Positions 33,678-45,658 of a stretch of DNA of 64,000 nucleotides are shown here, piece after piece. Each line of letters begins with the position of its first letter. Within the stretch, counting starts at the first letter, position 1. Below the pieces are notes generated by a model that saw nothing but the letters and a program-made list of their open reading frames with translations, did not search any database and was not told the DNA's origin. This DNA is from Mesodorylaimus sp. YZB2_4 (lineage: Eukaryota > Nematoda > Enoplea > Dorylaimida > Dorylaimidae): positions 1 to 64,000 of the forward strand of contig JASANH010000306.1 in NCBI GenBank assembly GCA_030248295.1, in the 5' to 3' direction. A program made the position numbers and the translations under genes.

Positions 33678-34043
33678 TCAGTGTCTGATCTCTACAAGGC
33701 TTTCTTTATCGAAGTCCTTGTACCAGGGTTCAAATTTCGTTTTATGAAATGTGACCAATGGTTTGCGAGCCATGAGCACATTTTCCAGACATTTGTCGTA
33801 ATGTGTGAGTAATTTTACTAGTGTAAATACGGACTTCATTTTATTCATCAAATTTGAATTGCCAGTCGTCTCGGAAATTTCTTTCATGATTGCCCAATTT
33901 GTCTTCATCTCGTCCTCAGGGATTTGGCCACACAATACGGACGACAAATAAGAGTTCTCCTCATGGTCGTCCTGTAATATAAATTTTTTATTAGGGCCTG
34001 GTGTAAAAAGAAATAAAAACGACATCACATTTTCTTGAGCCAT
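33678..34043 (-). CDS. Unknown protein, about 100-120 aa
   Basis: The open frame runs 34043-33678. The start MAQENV may be a small exon: a TTATATTACAG acceptor at about 33973 would splice to DDHEENSYLSSVLCGQIPEDEM. The rest is helical and hydrophilic (EMKTNWAIMKEISETTGNSN, MKSVFTLVKLLTHYDKCL) and ends KDFDKESLVEIRH. No membrane segment and no family are recognised. It lies convergent to the thymidine kinase gene. Confidence 0.4.
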   Translation of the reverse strand: MAQENVMSFLFLFTPGPNKKFILQDDHEENSYLSSVLCGQIPEDEMKTNWAIMKEISETTGNSNLMNKMKSVFTLVKLLTHYDKCLENVLMARKPLVTFHKTKFEPWYKDFDKESLVEIRH

Positions 34044-34303
34044 TATCCATTTGAATTGGTCAATCCTTATAACGCCTCGTTTGTAGAGTTATTTTATGAC
34101 CCGTTTACCTTGTTGTAGGCATTCTTGGAAATGGTACAGTTGGTTCTCTTATGGAACGAGTTCGAGACGAGCATGGAATTGCGATTAACGACCAGCATTG
34201 GATAGTGGAGGTATATGGTGGAGGAAGAGCCTTCGATTTTGTGGAACATGTGGTCGGGGCAGCTGGATCTGCAGACAGAGAGGACGAGTAATACAGTGAA
34301 GAC

Positions 34304-35260
34304 TTGACCTTGGAGAGCAACCTGAAGACCGGCAGTGGACCTTTGAGAAAAACAAAGAAAGAGATGGTGGAGTTCTACAATGCAGGTCGGGAATACCAAG
34401 GATCGCACGGAAAGCGAGGGCGACCTGCGAAAGGCTCAAGACGGAAGACATTTGCGTCTGTACAAGAGCAATATCGTGGTGTTTCGGAGGCCCAATTTTC
34501 GCGGTTCAAGAAGCAAGTGGCGAATGGCGGTAAAAGGGCTGATAAGTGGCAACGTGTTGATGCCATTGTGACGGAGCGGTTTGAGAGAGCAAGGACCGGT
34601 ATGCTGCCTGTCCATGAAACCGACTTGCGACAGTGGGCAGTGGACGCAGCATCAACTATTGGCTTATTATCGCCAGTCAGCCGTCGGTGGGTCTCCAATT
34701 AGCAGAGACGGCACGACGTCATATCAAGAAAAGTTAGTAAAGTCTGGGCAGCGTCAAAGTTACAAAGGGTGGCCGAAACTGGAACAGCAGCAGCAGTGTT
34801 TCGACAGCAAGTGTTAGGAAAATTGGGCCACTATGATCCAAGGATGGTGCTAAACACCGATCAAAGTGGCTTTCAATTCGAGTACTACAGCGAGCGTACC
34901 CTTTCACACAAGGGCGAACATGCAACACCAATCGCTATCAAGTCGATGGCCAAAACGACCCACTCCTACACAATAATGCCCACATTGAGCCTGACTGGCC
35001 AGCTGCAGTCGCCATTATTTTTGGTCACCCAAGAAGTCGGCGGGAAGATGGGCCCAGTGGTGAAGGAGACGTACTTTCGACCATCTAATGTGAGCTGCTG
35101 CTGTCAGCTGCTCGCGGTCTGGATAATGCCAGACCAGTCACATCGATTTCTACGTCTCCAATGTTTTGTCCCAAATCGTTACGAGCAACGCCTTGTTGAT
35201 TCTCGACTCTTGGGTTGGACAACAGCAGCAGGGTAGCTTCGGGAGCCTGGGTGAATTAGG
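34304..35260 (+). pseudogene. Pogo/Tc5-like DDE transposase with one stop and a late frameshift
   Basis: One reading frame runs from 34304 to 35236 with a single TAG at 34700-34702. It covers a basic N-terminus (KRGRPAKGSRRKTF), a CENP-B/Tc5-type helix-turn-helix (LRQWAVDAASTIGLL, then QRRHDVISRKVSK) and the DDE core start VLNTDQSGFQFEYYSERTLS. GEHATPIA, THSYTIMPTLSLTGQLQSPLF follow. After about 35090 the frame is lost, and the second-Asp region (LLILDSWVGQ) appears one frame over at about 35190. The third catalytic residue is not found. No terminal repeats were identified. Confidence 0.7.
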
Positions 35261-36160
35261 CGTTGAGGTCGAAGAATTGCAAGCATAAGGTATTTATTCG
35301 ATGTCCATATTGTCAAGTGGATTTGTGTTTCCACAAATATTTTTTGCAATATCACGATCATTTGGAAGCCCCCACGAGCGTGTTCGATTGGAGTTGGGTG
35401 TGATCATTGGTCTCGATGTTAGTGTTTTTGTTTTATTTCCGTTTTTGTTGTGGGGTTGATGTTTTTGTTGATGTGAATTGCATTCTTGTTAGCTCACCAC
35501 TATGGACGAGAGGAGGGGGACAGGCTAAATCAGTGTCAGAGTTATCTGTTTGATCTACTTCGCTTCACCGAACATCCCTTACTCACACTAGCATGGATAA
35601 CGCGATCACATAAATCGATCAACTTTCCTGGGAGGAGGGTCACGTAGATCCCAGGATGAATCACAAGACACAGAATCTGCGCTAGATTTAACTGTGATAA
35701 CAGGTATCTTCAATCTCTCCTTTTTATTCTCTTCTCCCTTGATCCTCTCTTCTTCCTTCTTTTCCGCTTCCCTCCTGGTTTTCAGCTCGTTTGGATCAAA
35801 ATCCCGCTTTAGGTTACCTGAAAATGTGTAGCGAATAGCTCACGCCTGACATCTGGCCCCGCATTTCCTATCTTGCTTATTTCTCAGTAAGAAAGTATTG
35901 TGTCTCGCTAAATACGCAATTTCTTGCTAAGATCTTAGTAGGAGAAATTTTTTAAGAAGGTAATAATTCTTAGTACAGCAATTATTCTCACTAAGCTTGC
36001 TGAAATCTTGGTACGCTTGGAGTAACTTTGTTCACTCTTGCTGAGATCTTACTAAAATAACTGAGTTTGAACTAGGTGGCAAACGGCTCATTGAGGCAAT
36101 CGACTTATACAGGCTGCTCTATGACTGAGAGAAAAGCAAGAAAGAGCAACAACAAACTTG
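35261..36160. other. No supported gene
   Basis: The first 130 bp may contain a decayed tail of the DDE gene (a CPYCQVDLCFH segment). 35,880-36,060 has repeated CTTGCTGAGATCTTACTAA-like units, partly inverted. Confidence 0.4.
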
Positions 36161-36161
36161 A

Positions 36162-38488
36162 CTAATTGTGTTCGTAAGTCATACACTCATCAGAAATCAT
36201 AAAAGGAGTTTTCAAAACGCGAATACATCTGTTTACAAAGCTTTCGAATACCAAAATACACAATTCAGCCTTTGGTTCAACGATGATAAAAAAGTTCCCA
36301 TATGGGCGTTCACTGTGCACAAAATTTTTGTCCCATAAGGACACGATTAATAGCAAAGATGGCTTAGGAATATCGTCTACCAAATAAGGAACAACATCCA
36401 GTCTTTTTCCTAACGTTAAGGCATAAAATTTCTAATCAATCTATAAAATTTTGCAAATCATAAAATAAACGTTTTTTCCATCAACAATAAACTTCCCCAA
36501 CGACGTGCACCATTTCGAGGTAATTTCATCCGACTGAGGCCAGATCAAGGTGGACTTGATTTTGATTTTTGAACAGCAAGAAACTTCAGATATATTGACA
36601 TCGAGGAACATTGCAGAAATTTGTGACTATTCTGCAGCTGAGAAATTTCCTGGTATTTGCTTTTGAAGTAGCTTGATTGCACCAACTTTTCCAAAATCCA
36701 TTCCATTTTTTTCTTTGCAAATAGTTTTTACAAGGTCGATAAAAGAAAAATCAACTGGAAAAAAGCAAAGAAATTACGCCCGTGCAGAAATCGAGGGGTT
36801 TCCCTTCTTACCGGGTCCACCTCCAATATTTCTCACCCAATCAGCGATAAATTTTTCTCCTCCAAATCGCCTTGATACTTGTTGAATTGTGCCGTGGGAG
36901 CTCGTAACCATATATGTAATCATACAGTTGAACCCCTCAAACGCGAAAGCTGAATAATTGTGGAGTGGTCCAAGGAATCTCACAAATCGAGAAAGGTGCC
37001 GAGTTGCATGAGCATTGTACGTTTGCCCGTCATCGCCAAAAAAAGATGGTAGTAGCTGCTGCCAAACAGACACCAGATGATCAACTTCACTCAACGTTTC
37101 GATCAGAATACAGTCGGAGTTAAGTCGGCGTGCAATTTCATTGTAAATTATCAGCCAATGGAAAAAATCGCTCGCTTTTTGTATAGCCGATGCACGTGAA
37201 ACTAAATGATCTGAAAAATATTTTTATTACGCTTTTTTAAAAATTTTCTGTCAGACAGCTGGAATTGCCCTTCATACTTTCCCTAAGTCACACTACTGTC
37301 CCACCAAGATAATCAGATCAGAGCTCTTAAAATTACTAACACCGCTAGAAAACCATTTATACTGGCCCTTCACTGCTGGTATGAGTCCATAAAACAGCAG
37401 GTTCTTCATCTCTGAAGCCTTGAAGTACGATACATTGCTGAGGGAAGGAATCGTTAGAGAGAAATCCGCGGGAAATCGAATCCCATTCAAAATTTCATCA
37501 ACTTTGGTCATATTTCGTCCTTTCCCCAAAGACCAGCTATTACCAAATCCTGGAAACATCGATTATTCACAGCCTCGCCAGCACATAAAAGAATCACTGA
37601 ACTTACCAAAAAGACTTTCCAAAATCGGCTTGAAAACTCCCTTGTACGCCTGGTGCATAAAGTCGAGTGGGTTTTGGCAAAAAGGATCAATGGCTAATTC
37701 ACGCAGAACGGATAGTCCCTTGATTCCAAAACGTTCCCCATCGTGCTGCCCGTTAGCGATCTATGAGTGAACGTCTTTCTAAAACCGAGAATCCTTTTCC
37801 ACGATCGATTTGTGAAATGGCCAAACACGGCGCCCATTCAGAGATTCACTTTCTTCAAAGCAGTCCATGCACCCGAAACGTCCTGTTTTAATGGAAAAGA
37901 CTGTAAGCCAAGGTTGAAAGATTTCACTGGCCGAACTTACCATTAAACTGAACAACATTCCAAATCGATGCACGGGCTGGTAAATCAAAAATGGTCGCCA
38001 GTACGCGAACAAAAACCGTGTAAGATTTTCCGCAGATACTTGCCACGAATCCAAGTGTCGCCAAATATTTTAGTTCACGCAAGCTCTCCTAAATGGTGTA
38101 ACAGTTAAATGTCTTGCAAGACTCCCAAGAAAAACTAATACCTGCACGAATTTGACCCAACATGGTTTTGTTTCGCTTTGCCACAATTCCAACAGCAACG
38201 CATTTTTGAAAAACGTTCTGATTACTCGAGGCAATTCCACAACGATACCTAGCAGAGGCCAAAACGATCCGATTTTGCCTTCGTAATTTTCGCGCCATCA
38301 GTATTGATCACCAGATGTAAAGTCCATGATGAGCCTTTGGGATTCGGATACACAGATCGATACAGTTCCCCAGTCAATAAATCGGTAAGTATACGACCAT
38401 CGGCAGCTGCCTCAAATGAAACAGTTAGATTTCCATAATTTTTGAGCCATAAACCACCTCTCCTCGGAACGGTTTTCGGTTTGCTCAC
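36162..38488 (-). pseudogene. Tnp2-type (CACTA/EnSpm-like) transposase, multi-exon
   Basis: On the minus strand, in order: GNLTVSFEAAADG and WTLHLVINTDGAKITKAKS (38488-38250), then WPLL...ELPRVIRTFF, one frame off. A GTATTAG-TTTAG intron follows, then SLRELKYLATLGFV and DLPARASIWNVVQFNG, a GTAAGT-ACAG intron, and RFGCMDCFEES. Next are ERFGIKGLSVLRELAIDP with DFMHQAYKGVFKP (37740-37607), NMTKVDEILNGIRFPADF with YFKASEMKNLLFYGL (37559-37300), and NAHATRHLSRFVRFLGPLHNYSAFAFEGFN (37094-36774). This follows the Tnp2/DUF4218 plan of CACTA-like transposases: TDG, D-PAR-N-FNG-GC-C, GIKG, D-MH, P-FE-FN. The frame slip near 38,270 suggests inactivity. 36383-36162 may be the last exon. Confidence 0.7.
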
Positions 38489-38510
38489 TTATATGTAAAG
38501 ATTGTATAAA

Positions 38511-39650
38511 TACCTTGTTGATCCTGCCAGTAGTCATATGCTTGTCTCAAAGATTAAGCCATGCATGTCTAAGCACATGCCTTAATACAATGAAGCTGCG
38601 AATAGCTTATTACAACAGCCACCGTTTACTAGAAAATCGTTATCCTACTTGGATAACTGTGGCAATTCTAGAGCTAATACATGCAAAAAAGCTCTGCCCG
38701 CAAGGAACGAGCGCATTTATTAGAATAAAAACCAATCGGGTTCCGGCCCGTAATTTGGTGAATCTGAATAACTTTGCCAATCGCACAGTCCTAGTACTGG
38801 CGATGTATCTTTCAAGTGTCCGCCTTATCAACTTTCGATGGTAGGTTATACGCATGCCATGGTAGTAACGGGTAACGGAGAATAAGGGTTCGACTCCGGA
38901 GAGGGAGCCTGAGAAACGGCTACCACATCCAAGGAAGGCAGCAGGCGCGCAAATTACCCACTTCCAGTACGGAGAGGTAGTGACGAAAAATAACTAGACA
39001 GTCCTCTTCGAGGTCTGTCATCAGAATGGGTACAATTTAAATCCTTCATTGAGGATCTATTGGAGGGCAAGTCTGGTGCCAGCAGCCGCAGTAATTCCAG
39101 CTCTAATAGCGTATATTAAAGTTGTTGCGGTTAAAACGCTCGTAGTTGGATCTGCGGCCTCGGAGAACGGTCCCCCGAAAGGGTGGTAACTGTCTCTCTT
39201 AGCCTGAATTCGAGTCGTCTCTAGGTGCTCTTTACCGAGTGCTTGAAGTGACTAGAACGTTTACTTTGAAAAAATTAGAGTGCTTAAAGCAGGCGAAATA
39301 GCTTGAATAAGGTGCATGGAATAATGGAATAGGACCTCAGTTCTATTTTGTTGGTTTTCGGAACCTGAGGTTATGATTAAGAGGAACAGACGGGGGCATT
39401 CGTATTCCGGCGCTAGAGGTGAAATTCTTAGACCGCCGGAAGATGGACAACTGCGAAAGCATTTGCCAAGAATGTTTTCATTAATCAAGAACGAAAGTTA
39501 GAGGTTCGAAGGCTATCAGATACCGCCCTAGTTCTAACCGTAAACGATGACAACCAGCGATTAATCGGCGTTAATATATGACCCGATTAGCAGCTTCCGG
39601 GAAACCAAAGTTTTTCGTTTCAGGGGGAAGTATGGTTGCAAAGCTGAAAC
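38511..39650 (+). rRNA. 18S rRNA, 5' two-thirds only
   Basis: It starts with TACCTTGTTGATCCTGCC at the mature 18S 5' end and follows the gene colinearly. Landmarks are TCTCAAAGATTAAGCC, GCAATTCTAGAGCTAATACA, GGTGCCAGCAGCCGC, TTAAAGTTGTTGCGGTTAAAA, GGTGAAATTCTTAGACC and TATGGTTGCAAAGCTGAAAC. The universal block that should follow (TTAAAGGAATTGACGG) is absent. The copy keeps the universally conserved loops, so it is recent, but it lacks about 650 bp of the 3' domain. No external spacer precedes it. Confidence 0.9.
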
Positions 39651-39688
39651 TTGGTTGCAAAGCTGAAACTGGGATGCAAAGCTAAAAA
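39632..39688. repeat. 19-bp triplication at the 18S breakpoint
   Basis: GGTTGCAAAGCTGAAACTT recurs at 39632-39650, 39651-39669 and, with changes, 39670-39688. The first copy belongs to the 18S sequence and the others replace its continuation. Confidence 0.85.
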
Positions 39689-40340
39689 TTTGGCTGGTGA
39701 AACTTTCGGAGTTCAGCATGTCCCTCGCTGATTGCCTCCTCGGGGCGCAACTGGTAACACGAGAAGCTACGAAATCAGCTCTGGCTAGTAGTAGTTGAGT
39801 GGCTAAATATCAGCAGGGTTATTAGTATGGATTCCATTCATGCGTGGTCGATGGTTCCACGTGTGACGGCGTTCGCATTCATATATATATACAGTAAATT
39901 CGATAAGAGGTGTCAGAATTAAGCCCGGCTCGACTAACTGAGCACGGGTAGGATAGCAGTCATCGAAGATCTGATGACCGTATCCGAGTTCGCCAATATG
40001 GAGGAGATGGATTTAGAACCCCTTTCCCAGTAGGGGGGTCAGCGTAATGTACCCCCTGCAAAGGGGGGATTCAATATCGATCTTCGGATCGATATATATT
40101 AAAATCCATCGAAGAAACCTCTGGCGAACCCGAAAGTCCGACGTTGTATCGGTCTTGCACGAGTAGGTCTGATGGCGATTCGCAGGCTTAACCGCCGGGC
40201 TCGCGTCTCAGATTGAATTGCAGGTACACGAAAAGTGGTGCTGGGTGAGAGGATACTGCTAATCAGCGACTTGTGGCGGGGTCGTGTAAGGGAGCTGTCC
40301 CCTGACTAGTAGTAGCGGGGGTCGCTCGCTTAAAACCATA
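39689..40340. other. Spacer-like sequence after the 18S fragment
   Basis: Moderately GC-rich, with hairpins (GGGGGGTCAGCG.../CCCCCTGC; CGATCTTCGGATCG at about 40078-40091) and no open frame. It looks structured like rDNA spacer, but I recognise no conserved 5.8S or 28S block. Confidence 0.35.
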
Positions 40341-42420
40341 TTCTACCATTTTGTTCGCCTGCGCTAAACCCTATTTTACTTTTCTGATCAATTCGAAACC
40401 ATACTTTACCCATCTTGAACCATATTTCACCCATCTAAAACAATATTTTACCATTGCAGTCCGTCCCCCGAACTTTTAAATCTAGTCCATTCTAGCTAAA
40501 GGCTTAGGCCGAATCCCGCCCATCCTAGCCTTAGCCCTAGGCTGAGATCAAGCCTAAGCCTGAGCCTATTTGAGGACAAAGTGTCAAACAGGCCCTCTTA
40601 AAAATTATTTCCAAAAACCATTTTTCTGTTCTCTTCAATGACAATGTTCTCAGTCCATTTTTACTGTTACTGTTACAGCGTAAGTAAATACAGCGCGGGA
40701 CGTTAGAGAGACAACTCAGAATTGCGACATTAGCCCAGGACCCAAGCCAGCCTTCTAATTCAAATTTGGCAAAGAGATAATCAAAGCAATTAAGTCTCAT
40801 ATAGGCGAATCAATCTACAGTTTGGTTCCAGCTAGGTATGCTAGATAAGAAGCTCCATGATTGTTCATCAATCCACAATTCCCGCGTAAATAGAGTTCCT
40901 CTTGCGTAATGTTAGCAGGCAGACATCAGGAGGTGGCTTTAAGAAGCCTCAGATATGTGAGGCTATAAAAAGTCTCGAGAGATAAAAAAGTCTGAATGAC
41001 TGAACAGTATGAGTCAACTTACCTTTGATGGTAGTAAATCCTAATAAAAGGTAGGTACTAAGCCCCATGTATATAATAAAAAAAAGTAAGGGATATGGGG
41101 TGAGTTACGCGGGGTGAACAGTGGGTTGAAAACGTCTCGGAAAAGCAGTCGAAAAAGTGGCTACAAGAAGGCCTCAAAAAAAGCAATGATCACATTGATC
41201 AGATTGAGGAGCCATGCGAGACGGAGACTCCGCGAAAGCTAATCTATGCAAGTTGATCAGCCCATATATCTATAAGCACATAAATAAATTAGAGTTCCAA
41301 AACAGTGTGAATCAATGATAACCAAGGACAGCTGGTGCCCTGTATGCTTAAGCTACTTGGAGAACCTGATAGGTGTAATGAAGATTAGCTCGCCTTGATC
41401 TATTCTTAGAATTAGTAAGATAAACAGCAGATTCCAGTGAAAGCGAGAAAGCTGCGCTTTTAGTTCGCGCCGTATACTATTATTATAAGGCCCGAACTAA
41501 AAGGGCAGTTTTTTGCGTTATAATAATGATGCCGCATGCTCATAAAACACAAAGGAGCTCAGTCAACAGACTCCCAGCCTTATATTGGCCCCAGCCTAGC
41601 CCAATATATATCCTAGCCCAATATATGACTCACAGCCTTATATTGGGGAGCTCAGTCAACAATTTGCTTCTAGCTTGATATCCTGACTAGGCGATATAAA
41701 TTTGTGCCGTTTGCAGGTAAAGATATATTTTTGGCTCGAATCGATTTGATTAAGGGTTCCTTAATAGGAGTAATGTCCGAATTGACTCGCATGATATAGG
41801 TTGACTCTTCACTGAGACCGCATATTCATTAAACATGGCGCTTGCACATAGATGAAATGCGCAGGCCAGCCAGGTAATATGGGTGCGCTCTTGACTGCAA
41901 CTCCTAATTAAGAATAGTGCCTCTTGCTCAAGAAAAACATCTCGCAATCTCGCTGACACTACGATCTCACCCATGAGATTAGCCCATGCAATGAGCATGG
42001 TTTCCAGCCGCCAGCACGAGGAGCCTCTCATTGGGATTTTTGGCGACCATATTAGTTTTTTTGTTTTTCATATTGTTGTTTCACAATACACAATTTCACA
42101 ATATGTTTGATGATACATAAGACTGCCACATTGAATACAAAATGTGCACGGGCGATAAAAAAAACAAACTTAAAATCTTCTAACCAACTAACGATTGACA
42201 AATCTCTGACCAATTGACCAACCAATTATCAATTCTCTGAATTCTCGCCGAGATGTGAATTTATCCATGGCAAAACGTGTAGAGAAGAGAATCTTCATAT
42301 TCTGGCTACCACATATGTAATCAATCCACACCAAAGCTTGCAGATGATAGATTCACTCCAACTTCTCGCTTATAAGTCGAAGCAGTCAATCAATTTCTAT
42401 CGCCTGGAAAAAGCTTTTTC
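40341..42420. other. Intergenic, no gene seen
   Basis: It begins with repeated AAACCATATTTTACCCAT-like units (40,335-40,460). Further on there are CCTAAGCC/GCTTAGGC repeats (40,500-40,570) and short TATATTGG duplications near 41,580-41,660. Confidence 0.5.
41457..41503. other. Perfect 11-bp-stem hairpin
   Basis: CTTTTAGTTCG at 41457-41467 pairs exactly with CGAACTAAAAG at 41493-41503 around a 25-base AT-rich loop. It lies about 0.9 kb beyond the stop of the tyrosine recombinase gene. Confidence 0.55.
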
Positions 42421-42428
42421 ATAAAGGG

Positions 42429-44566
42429 TCAAACGCGAGTCGTAAATTCATTTTCATACACGACACCCCAGTTTCGCTTTTCAAAGTGCTTCTTAACGAA
42501 ATTGAAAAGTTCCGTCTTTTTTTCAAGAAGATGATCCAGCCCCTTTTCCTGAATTTTTTGTGCCACTCTATCTAATCTTAGTCTGAACTGCCTGTACTGC
42601 AGGAGATTGTGATATTTCCTCGCCTGTGTGCGGCGGAACTGTCCAATTTTATTAGACAACTGCGATCCTGGGTCCTTGGCGATCGCAGCGGCTGTTGGCA
42701 AAATGTCATCCGGCCCATTCAAATACTTGTCGATCAAGTATTTCTGTACGTTTCCATCTACGCCATCATCGTCGTTATCCGCGTGCTGATCAAGCATAGT
42801 TGTATCTGCTTGGGCCAAACGATCCAAAATTGTGGCCCCGCGAATGCAATGCTGGGGCTGTGGATCGATATAATTTGTCTTGGCAATCATAACCGAGTGG
42901 CCAATCAGCCCTGCAAATTCTTCTTGGTCATCCTGGGTATTTAGCGACTTTGATTGGGTTTCGGCGATATGTCGAGCTTCACTTGATGTAATTCTGAAAG
43001 GGCTCGCCATTTGATTTAGAAATCGATCGCGGATGGCTGAAGGGTTTTTCAAATGCGATCGTTTGTTTAATGTGATGAAAAATGGTTCATCACCTTTTTT
43101 GGCCGGGCTGCGAAACAGTTCGAAATACGCCTCAAATAGCTTGGCGTCTTCTTGACTTAACGCTATTTGGTGTATCCCCTTTGTCTTGGCTGTTTTATGT
43201 TTGGCTAATCCGATTACAACCTTGTTATCCACCTTTGATCGATGTAGCCAATCATCGACTTGCAGATTCTTGGCCACTTTGGGCCTCTGCAAATAAACAA
43301 GCTGCAGTTTTGCAACCAAATATCGTTGCAAGAATGAATGGTCGGCGCTTGAATTTCGCTCAGCCCGCGAAATGATTTCGTCAATTCTCTTTTTCACATC
43401 CCTGTTGTCGAACATTCTTCTTAGTGCCCCCAATGATCGTTTTTGTTTTCTCCGATATTTCTCCGCCGTTTTGCTCAGTTTCTCTTTGGCTATTATTTTG
43501 CCCGTCCTTTTTAGAATCCGATTCAATGACACCCGCGCCCGCTGCAGCATTTGTAGCGAGTTTCTGTTCCGAATATGACTGAATCCGATCAGCCAATCTA
43601 GAAAATTTGCTGCGGACGTGACAACGCGGCGCAATGTTTGGCCTTTCAGTTTACACGCTTCCATCGCATGGACGAATGATAAAATACGGGTTATTGTCAA
43701 ATTCTCAGCCAACTCTTCATCATTATTCAAATTTTGCAAAGGCAGCTCGTACTTTGAATAGATGTGAGCCAACATGCGAGCGACATATTCGGTTTCTTGA
43801 TTTAAAATCGCCTCATTCATTTGTTGTTTCGTTTGGAATTGCTTGGAGCGTATTAATAGAGCCGTTTTTGAATCGATGCGTTTAAATAGGCCTTTCTGTT
43901 GTTCGATTAGTTTGCCACTTCCCTCGCTAAACTTTATGCCTTCTTTCGGATCGACGATCTTTGGGGGCCTCGCTTGCTTAAGCAACTGTTTCAATTCTTC
44001 ATCACCATCATCGTCAGCTTGCGCCTCATTTACATCACCAGCTAAGCACGAAGAAGATGATGATGACGACGTTGATGATGAGGTTGATGATAATCCGAAT
44101 CGGGTATGTTCTGTATGAATATGAATATTCTGTATGTATCGGGTATGAAGGCGTGATAATATGATAAAATGTGAATAAGGCTATGATGCTTTAGGTTTTT
44201 TGTGGAACTTATATTTTGCTTTATGTCTAATAAACATATAACTTGTTAAAAATGTTCTGATTTTTTGGGCTCACGGCTTTCTACCTCGACATCTTCTTCG
44301 TTGGTTATATAAAACCCAGCCTCCTTCAGGCGATTACGGATGGCGTCGAAACGAGATTTCACTGGATCTAACCTGCAGTACTCAAAGAGTTCATTGGCAT
44401 CAATCACTGATGATTCACATACCAATCTGGCTTGTGTATTGGCTGATTCCAAAACTTGATCTTCCGAGACGCCCGATGATCTGCGTTTAGGGCAAGTTTC
44501 CAAATGCTGCGGCAGTCTATCGGAGCTTTTCAAACAGGCTGGGCAAATTAGTCGCCAGCGCGGCAT
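42429..44566 (-). CDS. Tyrosine recombinase with N-terminal zinc finger (Crypton-like)
   Basis: Exon 1 (44566-44275) encodes MPRWRLICPACLKSSDRLPQ with a C-x2-C...H-x4-C finger. A GTGAGC donor at 44274 and a TTCATACAG acceptor (44111-44113) bound a 164-bp intron. Exon 2 (44110-42429) joins in phase, giving about 657 residues. Exon 2 starts Ser-rich, then has helical DNA-binding sequence and a C-terminal catalytic domain. Counting from the TTG codon at 43994: Arg237 in LQRPKVAKN, Lys near 267 in KHKTAKTKG, Arg341 in TSSEARHIAET, His366 in LIGHSVM and nucleophile Tyr375 in AKTNYID. All catalytic residues of the R-K-R-H-Y set are present. The layout fits Crypton-type YR elements or a domesticated integrase. 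No stop or frameshift was found, unlike almost every other element here. An overlapping upstream frame and a TATA box suggest a shared transcript. Confidence 0.7.
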
Positions 44567-44952
44567 CGTTTTAATTTTCTTGAGAAAAGTTGCGCATTGC
44601 CGATCGGTTGAAAAAAAACTAAAGATCTGGGGGGGATCTCGTCGGGTTGAAGAATTGGCAAGCGACCATCGAAAGCGACATTCGGCTGGGTGGGAGCTGG
44701 TGGTGGTGCAGGTGCAGGGACAGGTAGAGGGGCAGGCGCAGGCAACAAAGCGGGCGCAGGCAACAAAGAAGGCGCAGCGACAGGCGGCTGTGCTGGCGGT
44801 GCAGGCAAAACCGGAAGCGGTGCGGGTGCTTGTGCAGGTGCCCCAACTACCTGAGCACGCAATTGATCCACCTGCAGACGTAAATTTTGGATCTCCAGCT
44901 GTTGCATGGCGATCGTCTGGGCCATCAAAAGGATTTGCTGCTGCGGATCCAT
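44548..44952 (-). CDS. Coiled-coil, Pro/Ala-rich protein upstream of the recombinase
   Basis: 134 residues. MDPQQQILLMAQTIAMQQ continues into LEIQNLRLQVDQLRAQV, a leucine-zipper-like coiled coil. About 50 residues of Pro-Ala repeats follow, then DEIPPRSLVFFQPIG. The frame ends 19 bp inside the recombinase start (44566), in another frame. This could be bicistronic overlap, leaky scanning, or a hidden splice making a fused N-terminus. The layout resembles ORF1-type oligomerising proteins of retroelements, but no family is recognised. Confidence 0.5.
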   Translation of the reverse strand: MDPQQQILLMAQTIAMQQLEIQNLRLQVDQLRAQVVGAPAQAPAPLPVLPAPPAQPPVAAPSLLPAPALLPAPAPLPVPAPAPPPAPTQPNVAFDGRLPILQPDEIPPRSLVFFQPIGNAQLFSRKLKRCRAGD

Positions 44953-45285
44953 CGCGTGACCTTAAAAAAGGGATTTGAAATTTGAGCCTCGTCTGAAAAC
45001 TGCGATCACGGCCATCACATTGATCACATAAGCGCCTCGAAAAGTCATCCTAATGATGGATCGCCTCAGATAAACACCACAAACTGCTGGGGTCGAACCT
45101 TACTGTAATCCTAGCGCGACAAGCATAGGATTCAACAGGTTTATTCTAACCCAAGATGAACGATATGACTCGCTTACCAGTAGTCGAAACAGAAAATAAT
45201 GAAAGAAGGCGAAAAAGTAATAGGGATCAACCGATCGAGCTGACGAAAAAAGAACACATCGACTGGGAGAGAAAACTCGCCTCCT

Positions 45286-45295
45286 TTTATAGACG
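45286..45295 (-). promoter_or_regulatory. TATA box for the recombinase locus
   Basis: CTATAAAAGG on the minus strand, about 335 bp upstream of the ATG at 44952, leaving room for a leader or an intron (a CAGGT site occurs near 45,140). A nearly identical CTATAAAAGGAGCCC lies at 53,261-53,275 (minus). Confidence 0.45.
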
Positions 45296-45658
45296 CCTTC
45301 CTCGGTGACCTCGATTAGAGCGAGGAAGCGCGCAAACAATGGGCCACTGGCGTAACAAAGGGCCACGATCAAAACAAGAGGCCGCACGATCAAAACAACA
45401 TGGTCATATATGTTAGTTGTGTACTGCCTGCCCTTTGCTGGTATGCATAGCTATAGTGTGCAGGCGCCGAGGCTAGTCGGGCCTATCTCTCTCTCTTGTT
45501 TGTGTGTCAAGATACCTCTGAAACCAGTTATAAGGAAAACGTGGAAGAACCTTTTGGCCATTTCGATTTTTTTGACTTATTCATCAACTTTTTTTCACCA
45601 AGTAGCCTGCGAGGGCGAAAGGTGGCATTAGAAGAGAAATTGGAAAGATTGATCTGCG

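Noticed and set aside
38515-38844. Open frames inside the 18S fragment
   Set aside because: They lie within colinear rRNA sequence and are by-products of it.
39700-40330. Possible 28S rRNA
   Set aside because: No universally conserved 28S or 5.8S block could be recognised, so only spacer-like is claimed.
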